Shown here piece after piece: positions 23,943-32,701 of a DNA stretch of 64,000 nt. A program made the translations under genes and the position numbers. Origin of the DNA: Oscillospiraceae bacterium (lineage in GTDB: Bacteria; Bacillota; Clostridia; Oscillospirales; Acutalibacteraceae); NCBI GenBank assembly GCA_003538135.1, contig DPOR01000005.1, positions 1 through 64,000 on the forward strand, written 5' to 3'. Every line of letters starts with the position of its first letter. Position 1 is the first letter of the stretch. The notes under the pieces are model-generated. The model saw only the letters and a list, made by a program, of their open reading frames with translations, was not told the origin of the DNA and searched no databases.

Positions 23943-25205
23943 TCAGGCAAGCTCGGGGTGATTCTTGCGAAGGGTGTTGAATGCATCCTCTGCAACATCA
24001 ACGGTGTGAGCAATATCCTCATCGGTCAGGGACGCATTGAGGAAATGGTTGTGGTGGCTCGTAAGGAATATGCCGCGCTTGACCATCTCGGCGATCCACT
24101 CCTGATGAAGCATGAGGGAATCGTCATCGGCAAGGCGCAGATAGAACAGCGACGGCTCGCCGGAGACTACAAGATGGAAGCCGTTGTTCGCGGCAGCAGC
24201 CTTGAGACCCTCGCCGACCTTGAGACCCTTCTCGCGGAAGATGGCGGGAGTGTTGAGCTTCTTCATCTTGTTGATGCAGGCGATACCCGCTGCGAACGGG
24301 ATTGCGCTGAGCCAGTAGCTGCCGGTATAGGACAGGCTGCTGATAGAGCTCTTGAGGAACTCCTTGCCGCAAAGAGCGGAGACGTTCCAGCCGTTTGCAA
24401 GAGCCTTGCAGAAGCAGATAAGGTCTGCCTCGAAGCCGTAGAAGTGGTCACTGCCGGCGATATCAAGACGGAAGCCTGCGCGGACGTCGTCGACTATGAG
24501 GACGATGCCGTTCTTTGTGCAGAGCTCACGAACCTTCTGCCAGTAGCCGTCTGCGGGAAGCTGGTTGTCAAAGAAGTTGCCGTGGAGATAGGGAGTCGAG
24601 ATAAACGCGGCTATCTCGCCCTCGTTCTCGGCGATAACTCTCTCGAGCGCGGGGATATCGTTCCAGTCTATATAGATGTTGTTTGCAACGTCCTCTTCGA
24701 TAACGCCGGGATAGTCGACCTTCTGGGTCCAGGGCGAAATACCGTGATAGAAGCCGTTGATGAAGATTATCTTCTTGCGGTGGGTATGGGCTCTTGCGGT
24801 CATTATGGCGGCGGTGGTGACATCGTTGCCGTTCTTTGCGAAGAATGCCCAATCGGCGCAGTTTACGGTGTCAACAAGCAGCTCCGCGAACTCGACTGCC
24901 TTGTAGGACGGAGAGGTGGTGCAGTTGCAGACCTTTGCCTGAGCGATGGCGGCCGCGTCGACGTCGGGGTCGTTGTAGCCGAGAACGTTCGGGCCGTATG
25001 CGCACATATAGTCGATGAATTTGTTTCCGTCAACATCCCAGAAATAGGAGCCCTGCGCTCTGTCGCCGAAAAGCGGGAACGCGCTGACGGGGATAAAGCA
25101 GCCCTCTGCCGGGCCGAGGTGGCCGTAGACGCCGGAAGGAATGACCTTTTCGGCTCTCTCGAACATCTCTCTGCTCTTTGTGTAATCGTTAATCTTGAAG
25201 CTCAT
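23943..25205 (-). CDS. Class III PLP aminotransferase (glutamate-1-semialdehyde aminomutase-like)
   Basis: This 420-aa fold-type I PLP enzyme has the PLP lysine as K267 in FCKALANGW, with the DDVRAGFR segment (D239-D240) contacting the cofactor. The N-terminal GSYFWDVDGNKFIDYMCAYGPN is the class III signature. It resembles GSA aminomutase, but the phosphate-binding motif reads AKNGNDVTTAA rather than the usual N-SG-TEA form. No heme genes are nearby, so another amino-sugar or keto substrate is likely. It is 15 nt downstream of the tandem-SCP2-like gene. Confidence 0.88.
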   Translation of the reverse strand: MSFKINDYTKSREMFERAEKVIPSGVYGHLGPAEGCFIPVSAFPLFGDRAQGSYFWDVDGNKFIDYMCAYGPNVLGYNDPDVDAAAIAQAKVCNCTTSPSYKAVEFAELLVDTVNCADWAFFAKNGNDVTTAAIMTARAHTHRKKIIFINGFYHGISPWTQKVDYPGVIEEDVANNIYIDWNDIPALERVIAENEGEIAAFISTPYLHGNFFDNQLPADGYWQKVRELCTKNGIVLIVDDVRAGFRLDIAGSDHFYGFEADLICFCKALANGWNVSALCGKEFLKSSISSLSYTGSYWLSAIPFAAGIACINKMKKLNTPAIFREKGLKVGEGLKAAAANNGFHLVVSGEPSLFYLRLADDDSLMLHQEWIAEMVKRGIFLTSHHNHFLNASLTDEDIAHTVDVAEDAFNTLRKNHPELA

Positions 25206-25220
25206 TAAAGTTCCCCTCCC

Positions 25221-25979
25221 TTATGCCAAGTACAGAGCAACTCTGTCGAGCAGTCTGTTCATATTGTCTATCATCGAGATCATGCCCTTCATGGTGATAG
25301 CACCCATGCCTATGCAGGCAACGGCGTTTATCTTTCCGTCGAAGAGGTCTCTTGCAAGATCAATTGAAGCGAACTCCATATCGGCGCGCGGATTCTCGCA
25401 GCGCTTCTTTATGGTTACAAGGCGTCCGTTCTTTGCGCGGATCGTAGCCGCGGGACCGTCCTTTATGCCGAGGCCTATCTCGCCGTCAACTATGTGGGAT
25501 GCCGAGAACTGACCGATCTTGTCGTTGTTGGCTATCTGAGATATAGCAACAGCGATAGTGTAGAGCATGAGCGTGGTGCTCTGCTCGAAGAAGGTTCTGT
25601 CCTGAAGATCCTCGGGCGAGGGACGCATATATTTCGCAAGCAGGTCGGTCAAGGGGGTAAAGGTCTTGAGGAGGAACTTGATGTGCTGGAATCCCTTCGA
25701 GGGGATGGGTGTTACGGTTCCGTCAATAAGACCGTTGAATTTTTCGCAGGAAGAGAACGGCAGTTTGACGTCGCACTTGCCGACGCCCTGCTCCATCCTG
25801 CATCTTCCGTTTTTGAAGGTTATCGTGGCGCTCGGGCCGTCTTTAACTTCAAAGCCTATCGAGATGGGCTTCGTGTTGGTGAGCATTGCGCTCGCCTCCG
25901 GGACTATCTCGCAGAGATTCTCCAAAGTTCCCAAGACAGCATAAAGGTTAATGTACGCCATTGTTTTCTGATCAGTCAA
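25221..25979 (-). CDS. Tandem SCP2-like domain protein
   Basis: This 252-aa protein has two similar halves. Residues about 38-90 (ISIGFEVKDGPSATITFKNG, then a strand, then FNGLIDGTVTPI) and about 165-235 (IGLGIKDGPAATIRAKNGRL, then ARDLFDGKINAVACIGMG) each carry the SCP2 pattern: two strands around a DGP turn, a Gly-rich helix and a GxI strand. SCP2 domains form a hydrophobic tunnel for acyl-CoA, fatty acids or sterols. It is the first gene of the unit, sharing a transcript with the aminotransferase. Confidence 0.72.
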   Translation of the reverse strand: MTDQKTMAYINLYAVLGTLENLCEIVPEASAMLTNTKPISIGFEVKDGPSATITFKNGRCRMEQGVGKCDVKLPFSSCEKFNGLIDGTVTPIPSKGFQHIKFLLKTFTPLTDLLAKYMRPSPEDLQDRTFFEQSTTLMLYTIAVAISQIANNDKIGQFSASHIVDGEIGLGIKDGPAATIRAKNGRLVTIKKRCENPRADMEFASIDLARDLFDGKINAVACIGMGAITMKGMISMIDNMNRLLDRVALYLA

Positions 25980-26054
25980 CCTTCATTCCTCCTTTTTAAA
26001 TTGATAAAAATATTCAGAGCCGGTTTTTTGAACGCCGGTTTACTCTTGGACTGT

Positions 26055-26084
26055 ATTCTACCACATTCTATGCCTTAAAGTCAA
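26055..26084 (-). promoter_or_regulatory. Promoter of the SCP2-aminotransferase unit
   Basis: Minus-strand TTGACT (26079-26084), 18-nt spacer, TAGAAT (26055-26060). The rest of 26085-26308 is AT-rich with no visible gene. Confidence 0.7.
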
Positions 26085-26308
26085 TTGCATACCGGAAGCG
26101 TAGCAAAAAATTCACAAAATCGGCTGATTTTTTCGGGCTTTTATACTTATTTTTTCGGCGTTTTTCGATAAATCCGTAAATTTTTCTCCGTGCTACCGCC
26201 GACCCTCCGAATACTTCTTTTTCGGAAAGTAATAATAAAATAATTTTTTCAATATCGGCGGCGGCAAATTCACCGTCCGGCAGCCCTTTGCCGGCTAACG
26301 GCGCCGCT

Positions 26309-27028
26309 TTATATTCTTCTGTCGTTGTGCGACTCGTGCTTTATCAGGCTTATGACTATTATATACATAGCCGCCACAAACGCTATGAATATAGCGGTCG
26401 AAAGCGTTGTGCCTATCATGGCGCAGGAGTCGTAGAAGCCGTGCAGGAACACGGCGGAGAGGTATGAGGCAAGAAGATTAAGCACCTTTTTCCCCTTGCA
26501 GCCGAGGTCGGAAAAGAGCTTGGCGCGCCCGTAGAACAGACCCATGAACACGGCAAAGCCCATATGCCCGGGAACGGCGAGCACCGCGCGCGGGAGCGCG
26601 ACGGACAGGCCGAAGTTCATAACATACTTTATATTCTCAAACGCGGCGAAGCCCAAAGAGACCGAGACGGCGTAAACTATTCCGTCAAAGCTGTAGTTAA
26701 AATTCGGATTCTTCCAGGTTCTGAGCTTCATCAGCAGGAACTTAGTCCCCTCCTCGACAACCGCGACAACCGCGAAGGCGAGGATTATTTTATAATATTT
26801 ATCGTTTTGGCTCACCTGGTCGTTGAGTATCTTTTCGCCTATCATTTCGAGCACTATCGACATCAGCGCCGCAACGATACCCATGAGAATCAGCGACAGC
26901 AGCAGCCCGGGCGGCTCCTTGTCGACCGTGTCGTGCTTATAGATATAGCGCAGCAGAAACACCGCTGGCAGTATTGCCGCGAGGATATATATTGAAAATA
27001 TCGCCGCCGAGGGAAGAACAAAAAACAT
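26309..27028 (-). CDS. PrsW-family intramembrane metalloprotease
   Basis: This 239-aa protein has about seven membrane helices. The diagnostic motifs are VVEEGTKF (EExxK), GFAAFENIKY (ExxxN-like) and HMGFAVFMG/FLHGFYD histidines, all lying in helices as in the CPBP/PrsW fold. PrsW cleaves anti-sigma factors at the membrane in Bacillus. The start at 27028 is favoured by the AGGAG site. No sigma/anti-sigma pair is adjacent, so its target is unknown. Confidence 0.85.
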   Translation of the reverse strand: MFFVLPSAAIFSIYILAAILPAVFLLRYIYKHDTVDKEPPGLLLSLILMGIVAALMSIVLEMIGEKILNDQVSQNDKYYKIILAFAVVAVVEEGTKFLLMKLRTWKNPNFNYSFDGIVYAVSVSLGFAAFENIKYVMNFGLSVALPRAVLAVPGHMGFAVFMGLFYGRAKLFSDLGCKGKKVLNLLASYLSAVFLHGFYDSCAMIGTTLSTAIFIAFVAAMYIIVISLIKHESHNDRRI

Positions 27029-27048
27029 TTTATCAGCTCCTGTTTTGC

Positions 27049-28275
27049 TCAGAGCGTTGCGAACCGCGCTGTCAATGCGTCGCTTCGCGTGCGCCAAAAG
27101 CTGTTTGCAACTATTTTAACGGTATATTCCGTTCGGGTCTTGAGTCCGCATATATGCTCGGTGAGAGTCGCGGGCATATTATACAGATAATAGCGCGAGG
27201 TTATGTTGAGATGCTTTTTTACAAGCCCGTCGCCGCTCAGAATATATATGTCGTAGCTGTCCGGGCGGTCTTTACCGCCCGCCTGATTGAAAGTAATATC
27301 GCAGCCGTCCGCCGTTATATTTTCTACAGATATCCGCACGTTTTCAAAAAACGGTCTCTCCGCCGTCACATAGCGCGCGTCGGTATATTTGAACGAATCT
27401 ATATTCCACGGCTCGTCTATCTCCCAAGTATAGGGGAAGAAGTGCCCGGTGAGTACATCGTAGGGATAGACCCTGACTCTGCCGCCGGCGTCGGCCTCGA
27501 CTATCAAAAACTGCGCCGCGCTGCCGTCCTCGGGGGGTATGGTACCGTGAGCCTTGTCGAACTCGTCGAGCTCGAAGTAGCTCAGCGTCCCCGTTCCGAA
27601 GGCGCTGAAATGGCGCTGATGCGCGGAACGCGGGTCATTTATCGGTGCATGGGAATGGCCGGAGAAATCGACTGTCTGCGGATAATTCATAAGTATATCC
27701 GTTATCTCGTCCTCGCCCCAATTTATGCTGCCGTAGACTGTGTCGGTGATATGCGGGTGCTGAAAGAAGAATATCGGCTTTCTGCCGTCTCTCTCGGCCG
27801 CTTTTTCAAGCTCCGCCGCCGCAAATTCGCGCTTTTTTTCGTCGAAGTGGCAGCCGCCGGTCGTTGTGACGGCGATGAAATCAAAGCCGTTTATAATTTC
27901 ATGCGTGTCGGGCGTCAAAGAAAATATCTCGCCGAAGCGGCGCAGGGCATTCTCCTCGCCGTCGCTCATATATTCGTGGCTCCCCATGGTCATTATCAGC
28001 CTCGCTCCCGAGGGCAGACCGCCGTCAAGAAGCTTTTTGACCTTGCGCATCTGAAGCTCGGTGCCGCGCGAGGCGAAGTCACCGACAATGACGAGCGCGT
28101 CAAGACCTTCGTATCTCACGTCCGAAGAGCACAGCTCTCCGAGATCGGCGAGAGCTTTCGCCAGTCTCTGCTCCTCTATGCAGTCCTCGTCATCTATATG
28201 TATATCGCTCATGACCGCAAAGCGCAGGGTCGTAGCAAAGCTCTTGTCAAAAGGCATTGGGGCTCTCTCTTTCAT
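27049..28275 (-). CDS. Calcineurin-like metallophosphoesterase, cytoplasmic
   Basis: This 408-aa protein has the phosphoesterase domain at about 15-260 with the metal motifs DIH (MSDIHID), GDFASRG, GSHE in place of the usual GNHE, FFQHPH and SGHSHAP. A C-terminal region of about 120 residues looks beta-rich, ending in a fibronectin-like TYTVKI stretch. No signal peptide. Its ATG overlaps the SGNH hydrolase stop by one base (TAATG), indicating translational coupling. Substrate unknown. Confidence 0.85.
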   Translation of the reverse strand: MKERAPMPFDKSFATTLRFAVMSDIHIDDEDCIEEQRLAKALADLGELCSSDVRYEGLDALVIVGDFASRGTELQMRKVKKLLDGGLPSGARLIMTMGSHEYMSDGEENALRRFGEIFSLTPDTHEIINGFDFIAVTTTGGCHFDEKKREFAAAELEKAAERDGRKPIFFFQHPHITDTVYGSINWGEDEITDILMNYPQTVDFSGHSHAPINDPRSAHQRHFSAFGTGTLSYFELDEFDKAHGTIPPEDGSAAQFLIVEADAGGRVRVYPYDVLTGHFFPYTWEIDEPWNIDSFKYTDARYVTAERPFFENVRISVENITADGCDITFNQAGGKDRPDSYDIYILSGDGLVKKHLNITSRYYLYNMPATLTEHICGLKTRTEYTVKIVANSFWRTRSDALTARFATL

Positions 28276-28898
28276 TAAAGTATCTTGTCAAACGCCTCGA
28301 GCCAATAGCGGGCTATCAGCGCCGCGCCGTCGAACGAGGGGTGAACTCCGTCGGGCGCCCACTGCTCGGGGCAGGTGTCCACGGCGGCGGCATTGAGAAG
28401 TCCGTCGAGCGGGATAAACGCGTCGGCGTAATCCTTTGCCACTCTGCGCACCGCCTGAATCCTCGGATCGAGATCCTCTCTCCAGCTCGCGCGCTCCTCG
28501 GAGACATGGAGCACGAACGGCTCCATGATGATTATTTTAAGGCTCGGATTTTCGCGCCTCGCGTCCTCGAGCAGCGAGCGGTACACGCGCTCGAACTCCT
28601 CTGTATCCGAGGGGTCGCCGCTGTCGTATCTCCGCCAGGTGTCGTTAATGCCGATGAGCACGGAGAGCACGTCGGGACGAAGGTCGAGGCAGTCGCTCTG
28701 CCAGCGGGCGCGCAGGTCTCTGACTCTGTCTCCGCTGATTCCGAGGTCAAAAAAGTCTATATCGAAGTTCGGTCTCGCCGCGCGGAAATTCGACGCGACG
28801 AAAAGCGGATAGCCGCTGCCCATGTTGCGGATATCCCCGCGATCTCTGCCCATATCGGTTATACTGTCTCCCTGAAAGAGAACTCTGAGTTTTCCCAT
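28275..28898 (-). CDS. SGNH/GDSL hydrolase
   Basis: This 207-aa esterase has block I FQGDSITDM (Ser nucleophile), block II GISGDR, block III GINDTW and block V DGVHP (Asp/His), so the catalytic set is complete. These enzymes deacylate carbohydrate esters or lipids. No signal peptide, so it acts in the cytoplasm. The start at 28898 follows a GGAGGA site. It precedes the metallophosphoesterase gene in the same operon. Confidence 0.9.
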   Translation of the reverse strand: MGKLRVLFQGDSITDMGRDRGDIRNMGSGYPLFVASNFRAARPNFDIDFFDLGISGDRVRDLRARWQSDCLDLRPDVLSVLIGINDTWRRYDSGDPSDTEEFERVYRSLLEDARRENPSLKIIIMEPFVLHVSEERASWREDLDPRIQAVRRVAKDYADAFIPLDGLLNAAAVDTCPEQWAPDGVHPSFDGAALIARYWLEAFDKIL

Positions 28899-29062
28899 TA
28901 AACATTCCTCCGTCGGCTCGAGACCGCCTGTCTTTGTATATAGCATTATTATATATTTATTTTTCGTCTTTTGCAACAGTTTAAGTAAATTTCGGCTATG
29001 TGTGGTATATACAAAAAATTACGGCATTTTTTGTGATATAATACAAAAAGGAGGCGTTTATT

Positions 29063-29482
29063 ATGAAATTCAGAATTTATACCGCCGGACTGCCGGAGGA
29101 AGCGAAAAAAATACGGCTCGAGGTTTTCGTAAAAGAGCAGGGCTTCAAGGAGGAATTCGACAGCGTGGACGACACCGCCGCGCACATAGTTCTCTTTGAC
29201 GGAAAAACTCCCGTCGGGGTATGCCGCGTCTTTAAAGACAGCGGAAGCGGCAAGACGGTAATAGGGCGCGTCGCGGTCAAAAAGGAGCTCCGCGGCAAAG
29301 GGCTCGGTACACGCATAATCGAGGCCGCCGAGAAATACGCCGCGGGCACGGGAATAAGTGCAATACGAATACATTCGCAGGAGCGGGCCGCCGGCTTCTA
29401 CAGGGCGCTCGGCTACAGAGACACGGGAGAAAGCGACCTCGACGAGGGCTGCCCGCACATATGGATGGAAAAACTCCTGTAA
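29063..29482 (+). CDS. GNAT-family N-acetyltransferase (ElaA/YjcF-like)
   Basis: This 139-aa protein has the acetyl-CoA pyrophosphate-binding motif RGKGLGTR preceded by the GRVAVKKEL strand. The N-terminus (IRLEVFVKEQGFKEEFD) matches the ElaA/YjcF branch. The C-terminal GCPHIWMEK is also typical. Substrate unknown. Single gene with GGAGG site. Confidence 0.87.
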   Translation: MKFRIYTAGLPEEAKKIRLEVFVKEQGFKEEFDSVDDTAAHIVLFDGKTPVGVCRVFKDSGSGKTVIGRVAVKKELRGKGLGTRIIEAAEKYAAGTGISAIRIHSQERAAGFYRALGYRDTGESDLDEGCPHIWMEKLL

Positions 29483-29519
29483 AATGTGTAAAAACTACAA
29501 ATAGCATATGCTAACCCAC

Positions 29520-29548
29520 TTGACTTTTGTGCTAATCGGCGGTAAAAT
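29520..29548 (+). promoter_or_regulatory. Promoter of the purple-acid-phosphatase-like gene
   Basis: TTGACT (29520-29525), 17-nt spacer, TAAAAT (29543-29548). Confidence 0.75.
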
Positions 29549-29578
29549 AATTTCACAAAAGTTATGGAGGGATATACA

Positions 29579-31051
29579 ATGAATAAAAAGCTACGGAGAG
29601 TCATAAGTGCGCTGCTTGCTCTGTGCCTGTTGGCGTGCATGATAATCCCCGCCGCTTCCGCCATGCCGCAGGAGAGCGCAGACGGCTCGATAAAGCGCAT
29701 AAGCGTTGTCATTAACGGCGACGCAAAGACGAGACGCGGCATCTGCTGGTACACGGCGGAGAAATGCGGCAGCGATGTTGAAGTAATGCCCCTTGCAAAA
29801 TACAGCGGCAGCTTCGACGGCGCGCTCAAATTCTCCGGCACCTGCACAAAGTGGAAGGAGAACTACTGCCACAAGGTGCTCGCCGAGGGACTTGAGCCCG
29901 GAACCAAATATGTTTACAGAGTCGGCGACGCTTCGACCGGAGTCTGGAGCAACAACGGCACGTTTGAGACAGCCTGCGACGGCGAAGAGGCGTTTTCGTT
30001 TATAGCTCTCGCCGATGTTCAGGCGGGCAACGAGACAAACTTCACAAAGAGCGGAGCCGTTCAGCGCACCGCCATGCAGGTCTGCCCCGACGCCAAGTTC
30101 CTCATGAACGCGGGCGATTTCGTCAACGACTGCAACGACCAGGAGTGGGACTGGTTCTATGAGAAGAGCTGCGACACGCTCATGAATATAACCATGGCGC
30201 CGACCGCCGGCAACCACGAGGGCAACCTGCGCTGGGGCTGGTTCGACAATATGTTCAACCTCGACAGGAGCGCGGGCTGGAATCACATCACCGGCGTATA
30301 CTATTCCTTTGACTATTCGAACGCGCATATCGCCGTGCTCAACACCAACGATATGTATCCCATAAGCGAGGAGCAGCTCAACTGGCTTCAGAACGACATG
30401 AACTCCTCCGACGCGCAGTGGAAGATAATCCTCATGCACCGCGCCTGCTACTCCGCGGGCAAGAACATAAACAAGCCCGACACCGTTATCATGCGCAAGC
30501 GTCTGCTGCCCATAATAGACAGCCTTGATATCGACGTTGTCATCAACGGCCACGACCATATGTATCTGCGCACCTATCAGGTCAAGGACGACAAGATTCA
30601 GCCCACCGAGTACATCACCGAGAACTACAAGGGCGAGGAGATAACCTACGCGCTCAACCCCGAGGGCACGGTACACATCCTGCCCAACACCGCCGGCACT
30701 AAGCGCTACGGCGTTCACAAGGACGCCATGGAGCCTATCCTCAAGAATTCCGCCGTTGCCGCGCAGCCCTACAAGTCGATGTTCAGCACCTTTACCATAG
30801 ACGGCGACAGGCTCATCTACCGCGCCTACACCGTCGACGTTGACGACGAGACCTGCGAGGCAACCGGCTACGAGAAGTTCGACGAATATGCGATAAAAAA
30901 GACCGTCAAGGGCGAAGCCAAGGAGCATAAGGAGCTGCCCACCGACTTCCTTTCAAACTTCAAGCAGAATGTTCTGAATGTCCCGATCGCAATAGTCTAT
31001 ATGCTCGTCAAATATATTCTCATCCTGCCCCATATCATAAAGAACAGATAA
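29579..31051 (+). CDS. Secreted purple-acid-phosphatase-like metallophosphoesterase
   Basis: This 490-aa protein begins with a signal peptide (about 1-28, ending ASAMP). A fibronectin-III-like purple acid phosphatase N-terminal domain follows (about 35-130). The catalytic domain (about 135-400) has metal motifs in IALADVQAG, NAGDFVND, TAGNHEG, MHRACYS and NGHDHMYLR. A C-terminal hydrophobic helix (about 460-486) plus basic end suggests membrane anchoring outside the cell. It should release phosphate from organic esters. It has its own promoter and terminator. Confidence 0.88.
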   Translation: MNKKLRRVISALLALCLLACMIIPAASAMPQESADGSIKRISVVINGDAKTRRGICWYTAEKCGSDVEVMPLAKYSGSFDGALKFSGTCTKWKENYCHKVLAEGLEPGTKYVYRVGDASTGVWSNNGTFETACDGEEAFSFIALADVQAGNETNFTKSGAVQRTAMQVCPDAKFLMNAGDFVNDCNDQEWDWFYEKSCDTLMNITMAPTAGNHEGNLRWGWFDNMFNLDRSAGWNHITGVYYSFDYSNAHIAVLNTNDMYPISEEQLNWLQNDMNSSDAQWKIILMHRACYSAGKNINKPDTVIMRKRLLPIIDSLDIDVVINGHDHMYLRTYQVKDDKIQPTEYITENYKGEEITYALNPEGTVHILPNTAGTKRYGVHKDAMEPILKNSAVAAQPYKSMFSTFTIDGDRLIYRAYTVDVDDETCEATGYEKFDEYAIKKTVKGEAKEHKELPTDFLSNFKQNVLNVPIAIVYMLVKYILILPHIIKNR

Positions 31052-31058
31052 ATCAAAT

Positions 31059-31094
31059 CGCCCGTGCCGAGAAATCGGTGCGGGCGGTTTTTTG
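31059..31094 (+). terminator. Terminator after the phosphatase gene
   Basis: The stem CGCCCGTGCCGA...TCGGTGCGGGCG is followed by six T. A second hairpin at about 31110-31138 may end the convergent nitroreductase gene. Confidence 0.85.
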
Positions 31095-31141
31095 TTATCA
31101 GAATTTAACCGCCGCAGAGCTTTGATTCTGCGGCGGTCGGC

Positions 31142-31696
31142 TTATCTTATTATTTTATAGCGGCTCGGGTCGCGCGGCTTCTGCTCCGGCACCTCGTCCG
31201 GTTCGCCTATCGCAACGCCTATCATATACTGAAAATCAACGGGAATATCTATCTCCCCGCGCCAATAGGCTCCCCTGTCCGCGTCGTCAAACAGCGCTCC
31301 TACGCTGCCGACTATGCAGGTGCCGAGTCCGAGTCCCTTTGCGGCGATGCATATGTTTTCTGCCATTATCCCCGCGTCCGTCTGACTTCCGGGGGGCGCG
31401 AATATTGCGGCGAACACGGGCGCGTTGTGATAAAACGGGTTCTTGTCGCTGCGCGTATGCACGGGTGTGTCCCAGCCGACGATATTCTTGAAATCTATCT
31501 GCATTTGGCGGAGCATCGCGTCGTTGCAGATAAATCTGACGTGACAGGGCTGGCTGTTGCGCCCGCTCGGAGACATCATCGCCGCCGCCGTAAGCGTATC
31601 GAGCTGCGCGTCGGTGAGCATGACGGGCTTATACTCCCGCACAGTCTGACGTGTCAAAATGGCATCTGTAACTTCGTTTCTGATGATATCAGCCAT
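31142..31696 (-). CDS. Nitroreductase-family protein
   Basis: This 184-aa FMN-dependent reductase has TRQTVREYKPVMLTD at the N-terminus (phosphate contact), SPSGRNSQPCHVRF for flavin binding and GLGTCIVGS near the dimer interface. Single-domain length. Substrate not predictable. Its start overlaps the foldase gene end by 8 nt, so both are probably in the nadE-foldase-nitroreductase transcript. Confidence 0.87.
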   Translation of the reverse strand: MADIIRNEVTDAILTRQTVREYKPVMLTDAQLDTLTAAAMMSPSGRNSQPCHVRFICNDAMLRQMQIDFKNIVGWDTPVHTRSDKNPFYHNAPVFAAIFAPPGSQTDAGIMAENICIAAKGLGLGTCIVGSVGALFDDADRGAYWRGEIDIPVDFQYMIGVAIGEPDEVPEQKPRDPSRYKIIR

Positions 31697-32684
31697 TCTT
31701 GTCGACCTCCCTGACAGCTCTGTTTATCACTCTGTCGTTGCGCTCGACCGAAAGCTCCGCGGCATAGCCCTCGACTATCTTATCGAATTCCTCGCCGCGC
31801 AGGCTCTTGAGGCAGTCGTCGCGGTAGCGCTCGTAGTATTGCTTCGCCTCGTCCTCGGATGGATTCTCCCTGACGATTAAGAAGATATAGTTGTTCGTTA
31901 TAATAACCGCATTCGAGCCGACGGAGAGCTTCTGAACATTTTCGAAGAAGCCGTCCGGATATGAGTCCGTGCCCTTCTTTATGAACTGGAGCTGATCGGA
32001 AACGGTGGAGTCGGGGTGCTTCTTGGAATAGAGCTCGACTATTTCGTTCATCGTCTGACCGTTTCTCAGACGCGTTGAAAGCTCCGTGAATTCCTTGTTC
32101 ATCTCCGCCTTCTGATCGGCAGTCATAACCACGGTGTTGCCGTTTGCGTCGGTCGTTGTGAGGTAGCCGGTTATCGCGCGGAAAGAGATATAGTTCTCGT
32201 TATAGTACTTCTTTATATCGTCCTCGTTGACCGCCTTTTCGCCGCCCTCGTCATAGATATAATAGAAAAGTCTGTTGCGCGAGGTGTCGGCGGTCTGTAT
32301 TTTCATGAGCGTCTGCTTCGACACGCCGAGCTTTTCATAGTAGCCTGAGAAAACGTGCCACAGATCCTCGAGATTGTTTGACGCGGAGCGCTTCTCCGAG
32401 GAAGAGAGCGTGAGTCCGAGCTCGACGATTTTCGTGTTGACCGCGACATATTCGCAGCACTGCTCTATAGCGGCGTCTATCATCTGGCCGTCGGTCGCGT
32501 CGGAAGCGAGCCCGTACTTTTCCGGAAAAGCGTGAACACGGTCGTAGTAATATAGAAAAGTTTCATAGTCTATCTGCGCGCCCGAGATATTCAGCGCGCT
32601 CTTTTTATTCGCCGCGCACCCCGCAGTGCAGAATACGGCGGCAAGGCAGAGCAAAACGGCGACAAATGCTTTGAATTTCTTCAT
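31689..32684 (-). CDS. SurA/PrsA-like foldase lipoprotein
   Basis: This 331-aa protein has a lipoprotein signal (lipobox CTAGC, Cys23), an N-terminal helical SurA-N-like region (about 35-150) and a parvulin-like region (about 155-290) with FRAITGYL and GQTMNEIVELYSKKHP. The parvulin signature is degenerate, so isomerase activity is uncertain while chaperone function is plausible. It is anchored outside the membrane. It lies 17 nt downstream of nadE. Confidence 0.75.
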   Translation of the reverse strand: MKKFKAFVAVLLCLAAVFCTAGCAANKKSALNISGAQIDYETFLYYYDRVHAFPEKYGLASDATDGQMIDAAIEQCCEYVAVNTKIVELGLTLSSSEKRSASNNLEDLWHVFSGYYEKLGVSKQTLMKIQTADTSRNRLFYYIYDEGGEKAVNEDDIKKYYNENYISFRAITGYLTTTDANGNTVVMTADQKAEMNKEFTELSTRLRNGQTMNEIVELYSKKHPDSTVSDQLQFIKKGTDSYPDGFFENVQKLSVGSNAVIITNNYIFLIVRENPSEDEAKQYYERYRDDCLKSLRGEEFDKIVEGYAAELSVERNDRVINRAVREVDKNG

Positions 32685-32701
32685 TTTCGGTTATCCTTTC
32701 A

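Noticed and set aside
23958..25208. Plus-strand frame opposite the aminotransferase
   Set aside because: The aminotransferase has clear PLP motifs; the antisense translation is rich in Val, Glu and Ala without any pattern.
29591..30928. Minus-strand frame opposite the purple-acid-phosphatase-like gene
   Set aside because: It is a shadow of a gene with signal peptide and full metal motifs.
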